From Erythrobacter sp. YT30 (GTDB taxonomy: Bacteria; Pseudomonadota; Alphaproteobacteria; Sphingomonadales; Sphingomonadaceae): 64,000 nucleotides of DNA. Both the position numbers and the translations under genes were made by a program. Location: contig NZ_LMAF01000002.1 in NCBI RefSeq assembly GCF_001542875.1, forward strand, positions 372,001 to 436,000, given 5' to 3'. Below are positions 52,175 through 61,768 of this stretch, piece after piece. Under the pieces are notes generated by a model. The model was given only the letters and a program-made list of their open reading frames with translations, was not told where the DNA came from and ran no database searches. Positions within the stretch are counted from its first letter, which is position 1, and every line of letters begins with the position of its first letter.

Positions 52175-53053
52175 ATGCCCAAGATACCTCCCAAGCCATG
52201 GCCCACCGGCAAAGCTGAACTGGTCGAACCGCTGGTTGCAAGGGTGCTCGCGCCCAATCCGTCGCCCTATACCTTCACCGGCACTCAAACCTATGTAGTG
52301 GGCGAAGAGCACGGCCCAGATTGCGCGGTGATTGATCCGGGGCCCAACGAGGGCAACCATATCGACGCGATCGAAGCGGCAATTGCCGGGCGCAAGATCA
52401 TCGCGATCATGTGCACGCATACGCACCGTGATCACTCACCGGCCGCCGCGCCGCTTGCCGAACGAACAGGCGCTCCGATTGTTGGTTGCGCGCCGCTGGT
52501 TTTAAAAAGCGATCATCCGCGCGCTGATGAAGCCTTTGATGAGACTTACGCGCCAGACCGTGTGCTGGAAGATGGCGAGCAGATGCGCGGCACCGGCTGG
52601 ACGCTTACTGCAGTTGCCACACCCGGCCACACATCGAATCATCTGTGTTTTGCATTGGAGGAATCGGGCGCACTTTTTACCGGCGATCACGTGATGGGAT
52701 GGTCCACCAGTGTCGTCATCCCGCCCGATGGCGATATGGGCGATTACATGGCGAGCCTTGAAAAACTGATGGCGCGCGATGATCAAACGTACCACTCCGC
52801 CCATGGCGAAGCGATCACCAAGCCCAAACAATTGGTGCGCGGCATGATCGGCCACCGCCGTCAGCGTGAAAACCAGATCTTGCGGCTGCTGGGAGAGCGG
52901 GCAAGGCCGGTCGAAGAGTTCATCCCGGAGATGTACAAAGGCCTCGACGAACGCCTGATCCCCGCAGCGGAATTGAGCGTGACCGCGCATTTGATTGATC
53001 TCGACAGACGGGGAATGGCCACCGCCGAGGGCGAGGTATGGCGAGCGGTCTGA
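52175..53053 (+). CDS. Metallo-beta-lactamase fold hydrolase (LACTB2-like)
   Basis: A 292-residue metallo-hydrolase. The two-metal motif C-T-H-T-H-R-D-H is near residue 86, T-P-G-H-T-S-N-H near 150 and F-T-G-D-H-V-M-G-W near 170. A C-terminal winged-helix-like segment (220-292, R-R-Q-R-E-N-Q-I-L) is usual in the LACTB2 group, whose members include single-strand RNases and thioester or lactone hydrolases. The substrate cannot be told. It stands alone on the plus strand. Confidence 0.87.
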   Translation: MPKIPPKPWPTGKAELVEPLVARVLAPNPSPYTFTGTQTYVVGEEHGPDCAVIDPGPNEGNHIDAIEAAIAGRKIIAIMCTHTHRDHSPAAAPLAERTGAPIVGCAPLVLKSDHPRADEAFDETYAPDRVLEDGEQMRGTGWTLTAVATPGHTSNHLCFALEESGALFTGDHVMGWSTSVVIPPDGDMGDYMASLEKLMARDDQTYHSAHGEAITKPKQLVRGMIGHRRQRENQILRLLGERARPVEEFIPEMYKGLDERLIPAAELSVTAHLIDLDRRGMATAEGEVWRAV

Positions 53054-53139
53054 CTGGAGCCAACGTCAGGCTAGATTGTTCTAAGATTGGGTGGCAAGCG
53101 GACATTGTTGTTAAACGCTAATTGAGCAGTAGTCGTGCG

Positions 53140-53499
53140 ATGCATTCATTCCCAAGTCCCGACGAAATTAGGTATCTGGTGGGATGCGAGTTGAGGACTG
53201 TTACGCTAATGCGTTGGCAAACTCATTTCGACTTTGATCAAGCGCAGCTGAACGTCGAGTGGGCGTTTGAGCATATAGATCGAATGGGAAAGGTGTGGCG
53301 CCATCATCACGATGGCGACGGTTTGGAGCCGGTCAGTCTGCGGCGGCTGTGTCAACAAAAGGTGAGCATGATTTCAGTAGAGCCGCTAACTCTTACTATT
53401 GGATTTGGCGACGGTGACGTTCTCAAGGTTTTCACCGAAGTCGGAATGTATGAGTGCGGCCATATCTTCGACGCCGACGGAAAGATCACTGTGTTCTAA
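53140..53499 (+). CDS. Hypothetical protein
   Basis: A 119-residue cytoplasmic protein that I do not recognise. It has no signal peptide or membrane helix. It is rich in aromatic and acidic residues, with W-Q-T-H-F-D-F-D and W-R-H-H-H-D-G-D in the middle, and looks like an alpha/beta immunity-type or SUKH-like small domain, which is only an impression. An in-frame TTG at 53122 is a possible earlier start. Codon use is less GC-biased than that of its neighbours, which could mean recent acquisition. Convergent with the acyl-CoA synthetase gene. Confidence 0.6.
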   Translation: MHSFPSPDEIRYLVGCELRTVTLMRWQTHFDFDQAQLNVEWAFEHIDRMGKVWRHHHDGDGLEPVSLRRLCQQKVSMISVEPLTLTIGFGDGDVLKVFTEVGMYECGHIFDADGKITVF

Positions 53500-53525
53500 C
53501 TTCGCAATCTGGATCGCCAGCGGAC

Positions 53526-55133
53526 CTAACCCAATTCCCCTTTCACAAAGCTCTCAGCAAGCGCGAACTTCTGAATTTTTCCCGATCCCGTGAGGGGAAA
53601 TTCCGTTATCCACACCCAGTGCGCAGGGGTCTTTTGCGGTGACAAACGCTCGCGCACAAACGCCTTCAGCTCATCATCGGAAGGCCGCTCAGCGCCTTCG
53701 GCCAGCCGCATAAAGCACGCGACAATCTCGCCCCATTTTTCATCAGGCACGCCTGCAACCGCCACATCGGCAATGGCAGGATGTTCGAGCATCTGAGCTT
53801 CGATTTCGGCGGGGAACAGGTTTTCGCCGCCCCTGATGATCATCTCTTTGACGCGCCCTGTAATCTTCACATAGCCGCGCGACGACATGCTGCCCAAATC
53901 GCCTGTATGCAGCCAGCCATCTTCATCGATCGTCTCCGCTGTTGCCTTGGGGTTGTCGTTATAACCGACCATCATGTTGTATCCGCGCATGCAGATCTCG
54001 CCCTGCTCATCGACAGCGCAAACCTCTTTCGAATCTGGGTTTTTGATCGCGACTTCCATGTGCGAGCACGGCTGGCCAATCGTCTCGGTTAACTCGGCGC
54101 CTGTGTCGGTCGGCCACGCAGCCGTGATTGCGGGCGATGTTTCCGTCTGGCCGTAAACGATCAGTATCGGCACGCCGAACACCTCTTGCGATGCGCGGTT
54201 CAGTTCGGGCTGCACCATCGCACCGCCACTGATGATTTGTTCGACAACTTTGACATTTGTGCCGGTTGCTTTGGCCGCTTCGATGATAGCGAAGATCATA
54301 GTTGATACACCGCCGACAATTTCGGGCTTCTCGCGCTCAATCGCTTTGGCCACAGCCACAGGATCGAAGACCGACACCAGCATCAGGCACGCGCCATGCG
54401 ATAAGGTGCCGAGCACGCAGACTGCGCTGCCTGCTGTGTGGAAAAGCGGGAACGGGCAGACCACCGTCTTGCCAGCCGACAATCCCCAGCGATGGAACAC
54501 ATCGTAATTGCTTTGGACAAGGCCGTGCTGGTGCAGCAGCACTCCTTTGGGAAAGCCGGTTGTGCCCGACGTGTACTGGATCATCACTATGTCTTTGGGG
54601 TCGCTTGGCCTGAATTCCCCGTCATGCTCGCCTGCGAACAAATCGCCGTGATCCTCAATATCGATGATATGCCCTGATGCGGGAAGGCCAGCGGCTGCTT
54701 CATCGACAATCGGGCGCAGCGCGGATCCGCGCACATTCGTTTGATAATAGACCGCCTCAGCCCCCGATTGCTCAAGCACATAGCGCACCTCGCGCGCCAG
54801 AAAACTGGGATTGACGGTGACAATGGTCAGCCCGGCGAGTGCCGCGCCCAATTGCACCATCACCCATTCAGGACAATTGCCCGCCATAATGGCAATCCGC
54901 GTGCCAGCAGGATGGCGCGAGGCCAGCGCTCGCCCTGCGCGCTCGGCTTCGGACAGCAGCTCGGCAAAGGTCCATTCGCGCCCCACACTGCCATCTGCCA
55001 CTAGTTCGCGCAAAGCCAATCCATCGGGCCGCAGCTCCGCCTGTTCGCGCAGCATCCCTTCGATTGTGCGCTCGGCATAGTCCGTATCAGCCTGCGCCGG
55101 ACAATAGGCCTCTTTCAAATCGAGTGCGTACAT
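53526..55133 (-). CDS. AMP-forming acyl-CoA synthetase
   Basis: A 535-residue member of the ANL superfamily that joins a fatty or aromatic acid to CoA through an acyl-AMP. The P-loop Y-T-S-G-T-T-G-F-P-K-G is near residue 185, Y-G-Q-T-E-T-S-P near 325, T-G-D-L-G near 415, and the C-terminal catalytic Lys in T-G-S-G-K-I-Q-K near 520. The start at 55133 follows GGGGAG; the frame to 55175 has no such site. It resembles medium- or long-chain FadD-like enzymes (FadK/AcsM type), but the chain length cannot be judged. Confidence 0.92.
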   Translation of the reverse strand: MYALDLKEAYCPAQADTDYAERTIEGMLREQAELRPDGLALRELVADGSVGREWTFAELLSEAERAGRALASRHPAGTRIAIMAGNCPEWVMVQLGAALAGLTIVTVNPSFLAREVRYVLEQSGAEAVYYQTNVRGSALRPIVDEAAAGLPASGHIIDIEDHGDLFAGEHDGEFRPSDPKDIVMIQYTSGTTGFPKGVLLHQHGLVQSNYDVFHRWGLSAGKTVVCPFPLFHTAGSAVCVLGTLSHGACLMLVSVFDPVAVAKAIEREKPEIVGGVSTMIFAIIEAAKATGTNVKVVEQIISGGAMVQPELNRASQEVFGVPILIVYGQTETSPAITAAWPTDTGAELTETIGQPCSHMEVAIKNPDSKEVCAVDEQGEICMRGYNMMVGYNDNPKATAETIDEDGWLHTGDLGSMSSRGYVKITGRVKEMIIRGGENLFPAEIEAQMLEHPAIADVAVAGVPDEKWGEIVACFMRLAEGAERPSDDELKAFVRERLSPQKTPAHWVWITEFPLTGSGKIQKFALAESFVKGELG

Positions 55134-55238
55134 GTCTCTCTCCCCTGTGCGGAGGCTAGCACAACTCACCGCCAAAACACTCGCAAAACTGTGCAGTCCT
55201 GCCTATATCGCGGGCGATTCCAATTACGGGGCCTAAGC

Positions 55239-56243
55239 ATGAGCGTTGAATCCAAAATCCCTAGCGGAGCAGATCTCCTCGCCGAGATTGATCGCCTGCG
55301 CAAAGAACGCAACGCCGTCATCCTCGCGCATTATTACCAGACGCCCGATATTCAGGACATCGCCGATTTCATCGGAGATTCGCTGCAGCTCTCGCAATTG
55401 GCTGCCGATACCGATGCTGATGTGATCGCGTTTTGCGGTGTGAAGTTCATGGCAGATACGGCGAAAATCCTGTCGCCTGATAAGACAGTTGTGCTGCCCG
55501 ATATGGATGCTGGATGCAGCCTTGAAGACAGCTGCCCGCCGGAAAAATTTAAGGCCTTCCGCGAAGCGCACCCGGATCACATTGCGCTCACTTACATCAA
55601 TTGTTCGACCGAGGTGAAAGCCTTGTCGGATGTGATTGTGACGAGTTCGAGCGCGGAGACAATCCTCGAGCAAATCCCCAAGGATCAGAAGATCATCTTC
55701 GGCCCTGACCGGCACCTTGGCGGATATCTCAGCCGCAAGTTTGATCGCGAAATGCTGCTTTGGCCTGGCGTATGCATCGTGCATGAAGCTTTCAGCGAAA
55801 CCGAATTGCTGAAGCTTAAAGAGCAGCACCCCGATGCGCCGATAGCAGCGCACCCTGAATGCCCGCCGACGATTGTCGATCATGCTGACTATGTGGGTTC
55901 AACAAGCGGTATCCTGAAATTCGCCAAGGAATTCGAAGGCGACACGCTGATCGTCGCGACCGAGCCGCACATCATGCACCAGATGGAAAAGGCGCTGCCG
56001 GAAAAGACCTTTATCGGAGCGCCTGGCGCAGACGGAAATTGTTCGTGCAATATCTGCCCGTACATGGCGCTCAACACGATGGAAAAGCTCTATGTCGCGC
56101 TGCGCGATCTGGAACCCCGGATCGAGATCGAGGAAGAGCTTCGACTGAAAGCGAAGAAGAGTCTCGATGCCATGCTCGAACTTGCCAAAGGCACTGTCGG
56201 TCAGGGCGATCTCGGCCGTATCCTTTCGAAGTCGGACGGCTAG
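55239..56243 (+). CDS. nadA: Quinolinate synthase
   Basis: A 334-residue iron-sulfur enzyme that condenses iminoaspartate and dihydroxyacetone phosphate to quinolinate for NAD synthesis. Seen are L-A-H-Y-Y-Q near residue 32, F-C-G-V-K-F-M-A-D-T-A-K near 67, A-H-P-E-C-P near 204 and C-N-I-C-P-Y-M-A-L-N near 270, giving the three cluster Cys residues. The longer frame from 55191 lacks a ribosome-binding site. nadB and nadC are not adjacent. It is followed after 11 nt by an exported protein gene. Confidence 0.96.
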   Translation: MSVESKIPSGADLLAEIDRLRKERNAVILAHYYQTPDIQDIADFIGDSLQLSQLAADTDADVIAFCGVKFMADTAKILSPDKTVVLPDMDAGCSLEDSCPPEKFKAFREAHPDHIALTYINCSTEVKALSDVIVTSSSAETILEQIPKDQKIIFGPDRHLGGYLSRKFDREMLLWPGVCIVHEAFSETELLKLKEQHPDAPIAAHPECPPTIVDHADYVGSTSGILKFAKEFEGDTLIVATEPHIMHQMEKALPEKTFIGAPGADGNCSCNICPYMALNTMEKLYVALRDLEPRIEIEEELRLKAKKSLDAMLELAKGTVGQGDLGRILSKSDG

Positions 56244-56254
56244 GGATACCGGTG

Positions 56255-57082
56255 ATGAGCATGCGCGCGGCCCTTTGCGGCCTTTTGGCCCTTGCGGCAC
56301 CCATTTTTGCGGCCGCGCCCGTCAGCGCGCAATCGACGACCAATTTCTCAATGATCGGCTTCGACGTCGATCTCTCCGATGCCGACAGCTATCACGCCGC
56401 GATCAGCGATGTCGTCGCGAATTGCGAGATGCACGAGCTGGATGGCGGCAATGCGGCCTGTGTGCAGCAAAAGGATAATGGCGGTCAGGTCTGGGTGGGC
56501 CTGCGCATCGATGGAGACGATGCCACCATCATCACGGCAAATCCCGCCTTTGTCGGGAAAAGCCGCTTCCCCGCCACCGTCGAAGGCCGTGTATCGGATA
56601 AGGAATGGGAGCCGTTTGAATACCAGCTCGCTGTCACTTTCAGCGATCTCGAAATCCCCTTGATAGTGGAACTCGCCGATCCGCGTGAAGCGGCGAATTT
56701 TCCCAAGGATGGCCCTCGACGCGACGTTGTGCTTGACCTCACCGCGTTCGTCTTTGCCCCTCAAATCTATTCGTCGGCCGAGGATTTCCTGAAAGCGCAG
56801 GCTTCACGCAAAGCGGAATTGCAGCTTGCCTCTGATTTCTTCATCCCGTCAGGCCTTTTCGGAGAAATCACTCACTCGCGCGCCAGCTTTGCCGGCAAAG
56901 TGATCGAAGCCGAATTGATGACAACCGAAGACGAGGTGAGCCATTGGCGGACCCTCGTTGAGGTTCAGGGTGGTGGCACCATCAATGTCGTGTTCGACGA
57001 TAATGCGGTCGATACGCCGCCCAAGCGCGGCAATGTGATCGTGGGTGATTACTGGCTGAGCGCTCGGGTCATCGGCAAGTAA
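56255..57082 (+). CDS. Exported protein of unknown function
   Basis: A 275-residue protein with a clear signal peptide (M-R-A-A-L-C-G-L-L-A-L-A-A-P, cleavage after V-S-A-Q). The mature part looks all-beta with alternating acidic and hydrophobic residues and has one Cys pair (C-E-M-H and A-C-V-Q) that could form a disulfide. I do not recognise the family. The frame runs back into nadA, but ATG 56255 is the first that gives a signal peptide. Probably co-transcribed with nadA, without an obvious functional link. Confidence 0.75.
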   Translation: MSMRAALCGLLALAAPIFAAAPVSAQSTTNFSMIGFDVDLSDADSYHAAISDVVANCEMHELDGGNAACVQQKDNGGQVWVGLRIDGDDATIITANPAFVGKSRFPATVEGRVSDKEWEPFEYQLAVTFSDLEIPLIVELADPREAANFPKDGPRRDVVLDLTAFVFAPQIYSSAEDFLKAQASRKAELQLASDFFIPSGLFGEITHSRASFAGKVIEAELMTTEDEVSHWRTLVEVQGGGTINVVFDDNAVDTPPKRGNVIVGDYWLSARVIGK

Positions 57083-57168
57083 CCGCCGCACTGTAGCACT
57101 CGTCTGGCGCTGATCTGACATCCCGCAACATTGATGCCCGATTTGCACAGTCGTGCGTTGCATTGCGT

Positions 57169-58488
57169 ATGACCGCTGAAATCCGTTTCTTTTGGGCACG
57201 GCTAAACGCCAATTACTGGTTTTATCCGGCGCTGTTTTCAGCTCTCGCGGCCTTGCTTGCGATCGCCATGGTCGCAATTGACCGCTCAGGCGGTGCGCAG
57301 TTCCTCAACGACTATGATTGGCTGGTGCCGATCAGGCCCAAAGGGGCCGCCGATATCCTGACGCTTATTGCAGGCAGCATGATCGGCGTTGCTTCCACCG
57401 TTTTCTCGATCACGCTGGTCGCGGTCACCTATGCCAGCGGCACGTACGGTCCGCGTCTCCTCACCAATTTTCTGGAGGACAAAGGCAATCAGATCAGCCT
57501 TGGCACGTTTATCGGCAGCTTTGTCTATGCCCTGATCGTCCTAAGAAGTGTGCGGGCCGAAGATGAAACGCCAAGCTCCAGTATCGATGCCGCGGCCACC
57601 GCCCTACCTGGATTTGCGCCCCAGCTTTCGCTGCTGGTCGCTTATGTTCTCATGGGGTTGTGCGTGGGAGTGCTCGTATTCTTTCTGCACCATGTCCCAA
57701 GCTCCATTCGGATCAACAAGGTTCTTGAGCGGATCGGGCAGCGCCTCCTCAGCACTATCAAGAAAACATACCCGGTAGAAGACGAATTCAGCGATGCGCG
57801 CGAAGCTGAAGGCGGGGAAGCAATCAAGGCGCGCGATGTCGGCTATGTCCAGATGATCGATTTTGCCGATCTGGAAGAAAAGGCGCGCGAATTTGGCTGC
57901 GTGGTCTCGCTCAAAGTGAGGACGGGTGACTTCGTCCACCGCGATCTTGTGTTGATGGATGTGAAGGGAGGCGATGTGGAAGCCTTTGCCAAAGCCGCTC
58001 GAGAATACTTCACATTGGGCCCCACCCGAACACCGGAACAAGATCCTCAATTCCTGATCGATGAACTGGTCGAGATTGGGCTTCGAGCGCTCTCACCCGG
58101 CATCAATGATCCCTTCACCGCGATCACCGCGCTGCATTGGTTGGGCGCTTCGGTAAGCGAGATCGCGCGGCGCGATTTGCGCAAGGACGTGTGCAGCGAG
58201 GATGCCGAGGACTGCCCGATCATACCCTGTCCCGATGATTTTGAGCACTATGCAATGCGCAGCTTTGGATCGATCCGCAGCGCCGTAGCGCAGAGCCCCA
58301 ATGCGGCCCGCGTCATGCTCGACGTGATTGCCAACGCGGCTGCACCCCTGTCCCACCAACCGCGCATTGATGTGCTGCGCGATCAGGCACGCTTGCTGGT
58401 CGAACAGGCGCGAATGGCGCTGGTCGGGCCTGATCTCGCCATGGTTGAGGCGCGCTATCGCGAATTTGACGACGCCATGCGCGGTTGA
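57169..58488 (+). CDS. DUF2254 family membrane protein
   Basis: A 439-residue inner-membrane protein. About four helices lie in the first 180 residues (Y-W-F-Y-P-A-L-F-S-A-L-A-A-L; A-S-T-V-F-S-I-T-L-V-A-V-T-Y-A-S), and a soluble C-terminal domain follows. The conserved S-P-G-I-N-D-P-F-T-A near residue 308 and the F-S-I-T-L-V motif are marks of DUF2254. The function is unknown; a channel or transport role is sometimes supposed. ATG 57169 was chosen over TTG 57163. The 3' end overlaps the convergent EamA gene by 34 nt. Confidence 0.88.
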   Translation: MTAEIRFFWARLNANYWFYPALFSALAALLAIAMVAIDRSGGAQFLNDYDWLVPIRPKGAADILTLIAGSMIGVASTVFSITLVAVTYASGTYGPRLLTNFLEDKGNQISLGTFIGSFVYALIVLRSVRAEDETPSSSIDAAATALPGFAPQLSLLVAYVLMGLCVGVLVFFLHHVPSSIRINKVLERIGQRLLSTIKKTYPVEDEFSDAREAEGGEAIKARDVGYVQMIDFADLEEKAREFGCVVSLKVRTGDFVHRDLVLMDVKGGDVEAFAKAAREYFTLGPTRTPEQDPQFLIDELVEIGLRALSPGINDPFTAITALHWLGASVSEIARRDLRKDVCSEDAEDCPIIPCPDDFEHYAMRSFGSIRSAVAQSPNAARVMLDVIANAAAPLSHQPRIDVLRDQARLLVEQARMALVGPDLAMVEARYREFDDAMRG

Positions 58489-59384
58489 GCCGCACGCACC
58501 CCGCCAGCCCGCGCAATGGCGAGCGCACTACCAAGCAATATCATCCCCAGAATATCAATCGCACTCAGAACCTCTTCAAAAACGCTCCACCCGATGATTG
58601 CGGCGATGACTGGCTGCGTCAGCAGGGCAAGGCCGATCACTAGCGGCGGGAAATGGCCAAGCGAATAGACAAGCAATCCCTGCCCGATGAGCTGGCTGGT
58701 GATGAAGAGGATGAGTATCGGGGTCCAATCGGTGGGCCAGACAGGCTCTCCCAATATAAGCGCCAGACCCAGCAGGACGGGGCACGCGAATAAGCTTACC
58801 CAGACAAGCAGGCTCCACGATCCGAATTGGCCGCGCGCATTTTGCAGATTGAGAAGGTAGACGGCGTAGAGAAGGCCAGCCGTCAGACAGAAGAAATCCC
58901 CGATCAGCGTTTCGGTCGAGATCTCAAGGCTTCTGCCCATCAGGATGGCGGCCCCGGCCACAGCACAGACAATCGCCACCCATTCGGCCCCGCGCGGCAG
59001 GCTGCGCGCGATCAGGAAACCCCAGACGAGCAGCACGAAAGATCCAGCATTGCCAAACAGGGTCGCATTGCCGAGCCGCGTCATGCCAATACCGATATGC
59101 CAGCTTGCAAGATCGAGCGCGAACGCCACCGATCCAATCGCCACAAAGAAAAGCGTGCGGCGCGGCATTCCGCCCAGTTTCTGACCGGCCGCCCGCGCAA
59201 ACACGATCACAAATGGCAGCGCCAAAAGAACGCGCCAGAACCCGGCTGAAACTGGACCGGTATCGCTTAATCTCACAAGCCACGGCCCCAAAGCCAGCGC
59301 CGCATTGCCCAAAAGCAGGCCCGCAAGCAGGAGGGCTGAGCGGCCAAGAGATAGATTTGCTTTTGGCGATGCAGCGTTTTGCAT
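58455..59384 (-). CDS. DMT superfamily transporter (EamA)
   Basis: A 309-residue carrier with ten predicted helices in two EamA repeats (about 15-145 and 160-295). The first repeat has V-S-A-G-F-W-R-V-L-L-A-L-P-F, the standard P-x-x-x-x-x-x-R-x motif region of the family. Members export amino acids, purines or other metabolites; the substrate is unknown. Convergent with DUF2254, divergent from the old-yellow-enzyme gene with 66 nt between. Confidence 0.9.
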   Translation of the reverse strand: MQNAASPKANLSLGRSALLLAGLLLGNAALALGPWLVRLSDTGPVSAGFWRVLLALPFVIVFARAAGQKLGGMPRRTLFFVAIGSVAFALDLASWHIGIGMTRLGNATLFGNAGSFVLLVWGFLIARSLPRGAEWVAIVCAVAGAAILMGRSLEISTETLIGDFFCLTAGLLYAVYLLNLQNARGQFGSWSLLVWVSLFACPVLLGLALILGEPVWPTDWTPILILFITSQLIGQGLLVYSLGHFPPLVIGLALLTQPVIAAIIGWSVFEEVLSAIDILGMILLGSALAIARAGGVRAAQPRMASSNSR

Positions 59385-59450
59385 ACTTGCGCCCTAGCCA
59401 GCCCCACGCCAAGTGAACAGCCAAGACGAATATGACACAAGGGGTAAGTA

Positions 59451-60563
59451 ATGCACGATTCGCTGTTTGAACCGCTGAAAATGGGCGCGCTTGAGGCGAA
59501 AAATCGCATCTTTATGGCGCCGCTAACCCGCGGGCGTGCGGCCGATCCGATGTTTGAACCCAACGAATTGATGGCGACGTATTACCGCCAGCGCTCCAAT
59601 GCGGGGATGATCCTGACCGAGGCGACCGGGATCAGCACCGAAGGATTGGGATGGCCATCTGCGCCCGGTATTTGGAGCGCTGAACAGACCGAAGCCTGGA
59701 AAGCGAGCACCGAAGCTGTCCATGCGGAAGGTGGCCTGATCGTGTGCCAGCTGTGGCATATGGGCCGGATTGTTGCGCCATATTTTCTTGGCGGCGAACG
59801 CCCGTTTTCAGCCAGCGAAACGAAAGCGCCGGGCGAAGCGCACACTCCCGAAGGGCGGCAGGAATACGCCACCGCGCGCGCAATGACACATGAGGATATC
59901 CAGCGCACGATCGGCGACTATCGCCGCGCTGCAGAGAACGCGAAAATCGCAGGCTTTGATGGCGTCCAATTGCACAGCGCCAACGGCTATCTGGTCGATC
60001 AATTCCTGCGCAACGGGACCAATCACCGCACGGATGAATATGGCGGCAGCCCGGAAAACCGCACCCGCTTCATGCGCGAGATTTTGGAAGCGCTGATTGA
60101 TGTGTGGGGAGCAGACCGTGTCGGCATTCGATTGTCGCCCAATGGCGACAGCCAAGGCACAGACGACAGCGATCCAGCATCCATCTTTGGCGCGGCGGCG
60201 AAAGTTTGCGAGGAATTGGGCCTCGCCTTTGTCGAGCTGCGTCAGCCCGGCCCCGATGGTACATTTGGTCAAACCGATGTGCCTAAACAGGACGCACTGA
60301 TCCGCGAAATCTATAAAGGCGCTCTTATCCTCAACTCGGACTATTCCGCAGAAGAAGCAGACGCCGATGTATCAAGCGGACGCTGCGACGCGGTCAGTTT
60401 TGGCCGTCCCTATATCTCCAATCCTGACCTCGCTCATAGGATCAAGGTTGGCGCAGAATTTGCGCCTAACAAGGACGTGCCCAAAAGCTGGTATTTCCCA
60501 ATTCCCGAAGGATATGTCGACTATCCAACGCTCGCCGAACAGCAAGCTGCGCAGGCGAGCTAA
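59451..60563 (+). CDS. Old yellow enzyme family alkene reductase (NemA-like)
   Basis: A 370-residue FMN-dependent TIM-barrel reductase that reduces activated C=C bonds, nitro compounds and nitrate esters with NAD(P)H. N-terminal N-R-I-F-M-A-P-L-T-R-G-R binds FMN, and L-H-S-A-N-G-Y-L-V-D-Q-F-L-R near residue 180 has the substrate-binding His and Asn. Y-G-G-S-P-E-N-R-T-R-F and the near C-terminal S-F-G-R-P-Y-I-S-N-P-D-L (FMN phosphate) are diagnostic. No TetR-type nemR is adjacent. Confidence 0.94.
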   Translation: MHDSLFEPLKMGALEAKNRIFMAPLTRGRAADPMFEPNELMATYYRQRSNAGMILTEATGISTEGLGWPSAPGIWSAEQTEAWKASTEAVHAEGGLIVCQLWHMGRIVAPYFLGGERPFSASETKAPGEAHTPEGRQEYATARAMTHEDIQRTIGDYRRAAENAKIAGFDGVQLHSANGYLVDQFLRNGTNHRTDEYGGSPENRTRFMREILEALIDVWGADRVGIRLSPNGDSQGTDDSDPASIFGAAAKVCEELGLAFVELRQPGPDGTFGQTDVPKQDALIREIYKGALILNSDYSAEEADADVSSGRCDAVSFGRPYISNPDLAHRIKVGAEFAPNKDVPKSWYFPIPEGYVDYPTLAEQQAAQAS

Positions 60564-60579
60564 ACGCTTGAAGCGCTGA

Positions 60580-60999
60580 CTACTGTCCGTCGCCGTCTGT
60601 CGGCGGCGCGACAGTTGGTGCTGCGCTGGTCGGACGCGGCGCGATGGGTTGCGCTGGCGTGGGAGTGGCTGCGGGAGCAACTGCGGGTGTAGACGTTTCG
60701 GTGCTTTGCGTGCTCTGTTCGGGAGAAGGCGCAGATGTGTTCTCTCCCGACGATTGCGATGATCCGCTGCTCTCGCTTTGAGTGGTGCTAGCTGCGCCTT
60801 CAGGATCTTCCTGCGCCGATGGGGATTGCGATGTGAGTTGATCGAGCGGCAGCATATCATCGCTGATTGATCCGCCCAGCACATCGCCCACGACTTCGCC
60901 TTCCTCTGCGGTGCCGCTGCCATCAGACGCAGCCTCATCGCTACATGCCGCGAGAGCAAACAAGGGAGCAGAGAACAGGGCAAGCACGTTTTTCTTCAT
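60580..60999 (-). CDS. Ser/Pro/Thr-rich lipoprotein
   Basis: A 139-residue lipoprotein with lipobox F-A-L-A-A-C (Cys19). Almost the whole mature part is low complexity, rich in Ser, Thr, Gln, Pro and Ala, with a short acidic stretch at 25-60. No domain can be seen, so it may be a spacer or surface protein. ATG 60999 overlaps the lipB stop (ATGA); the upstream TTG at 61005 is less likely. Confidence 0.65.
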   Translation of the reverse strand: MKKNVLALFSAPLFALAACSDEAASDGSGTAEEGEVVGDVLGGSISDDMLPLDQLTSQSPSAQEDPEGAASTTQSESSGSSQSSGENTSAPSPEQSTQSTETSTPAVAPAATPTPAQPIAPRPTSAAPTVAPPTDGDGQ

Positions 61000-61688
61000 G
61001 CGCAACCCTTTCGGGCATCACCGCCAAGCGCGTCAAGAAAACCCTCTTCGTTCGCTTTCAACGCCGCATGCCATTCGGCATTCGATACTGTCTTGCCAAG
61101 GCGAGCCATGCTGGTGACGCCGAATTCGTCAATCCCGCACGGGACAATGCCGCTGAAATGCGAAAGATCGGGATCGAGATTGACCGAAAATCCGTGCATT
61201 GTCACCCAGCGCCGCACCCGTACTCCGATTGCGCCAATCTTGGCCTCGCGCCCGTCAATATCCTTGGTCCAGATGCCTACCCGCCCCTCTGCGCGCCAGG
61301 CAGTCACTCCGAACTCGGCCAATGTCGCAATCACCCAGCCTTCAATCGCGTGGACAAAGCAGCGTACATCCTTGCCGCGGCTGTTGAGATTGAGCATCAG
61401 ATAGCCAACGCGCTGGCCCGGCCCGTGATAAGTGTAACGCCCACCGCGCCCGGCCTTTATCACATCAAATTGCGGATTGATGAGCTCGGCAGGATCAGCG
61501 CTGGTCCCGGCGGTGTAGACGGGCGGATGTTCGAGCAACCACACCATTTCCGACGCCGTGCCCTCGGCAATCGCCGCATTACGCTCTTCCATCACCTCGA
61601 GCGCGCGCGTGTAGGGCACAAGGGTTTCCTCGCGCCGCCATTCAATCGGCATTGCCACGTTTGCTGTGTCTGTAGACAGGCTGGCCAT
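60996..61688 (-). CDS. lipB: Octanoyl-(acyl carrier protein):protein transferase
   Basis: A 230-residue enzyme that moves octanoate from ACP to lipoyl domains, the first step of lipoate formation. [12 protein letters not shown] near residue 82 is the diagnostic signature, K-I-G-A-I-G-V near 150 holds the catalytic Lys, and S-G-I-V-P-C-G-I near 180 the catalytic Cys. The frame extends to 61841, but Met at 61688 fits the family length. It is coupled to a small lipoprotein gene, which seems unrelated in function. lipA is not in the window. Confidence 0.95.
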   Translation of the reverse strand: MASLSTDTANVAMPIEWRREETLVPYTRALEVMEERNAAIAEGTASEMVWLLEHPPVYTAGTSADPAELINPQFDVIKAGRGGRYTYHGPGQRVGYLMLNLNSRGKDVRCFVHAIEGWVIATLAEFGVTAWRAEGRVGIWTKDIDGREAKIGAIGVRVRRWVTMHGFSVNLDPDLSHFSGIVPCGIDEFGVTSMARLGKTVSNAEWHAALKANEEGFLDALGGDARKGCA

Positions 61689-61768
61689 GTGTGTGCGCTT
61701 GCTTGCAATGGCGCGATAAGGCAAGGGCGATTTGCACTTCGCGACAATTCGCGAAAAGGGGATTTGCA

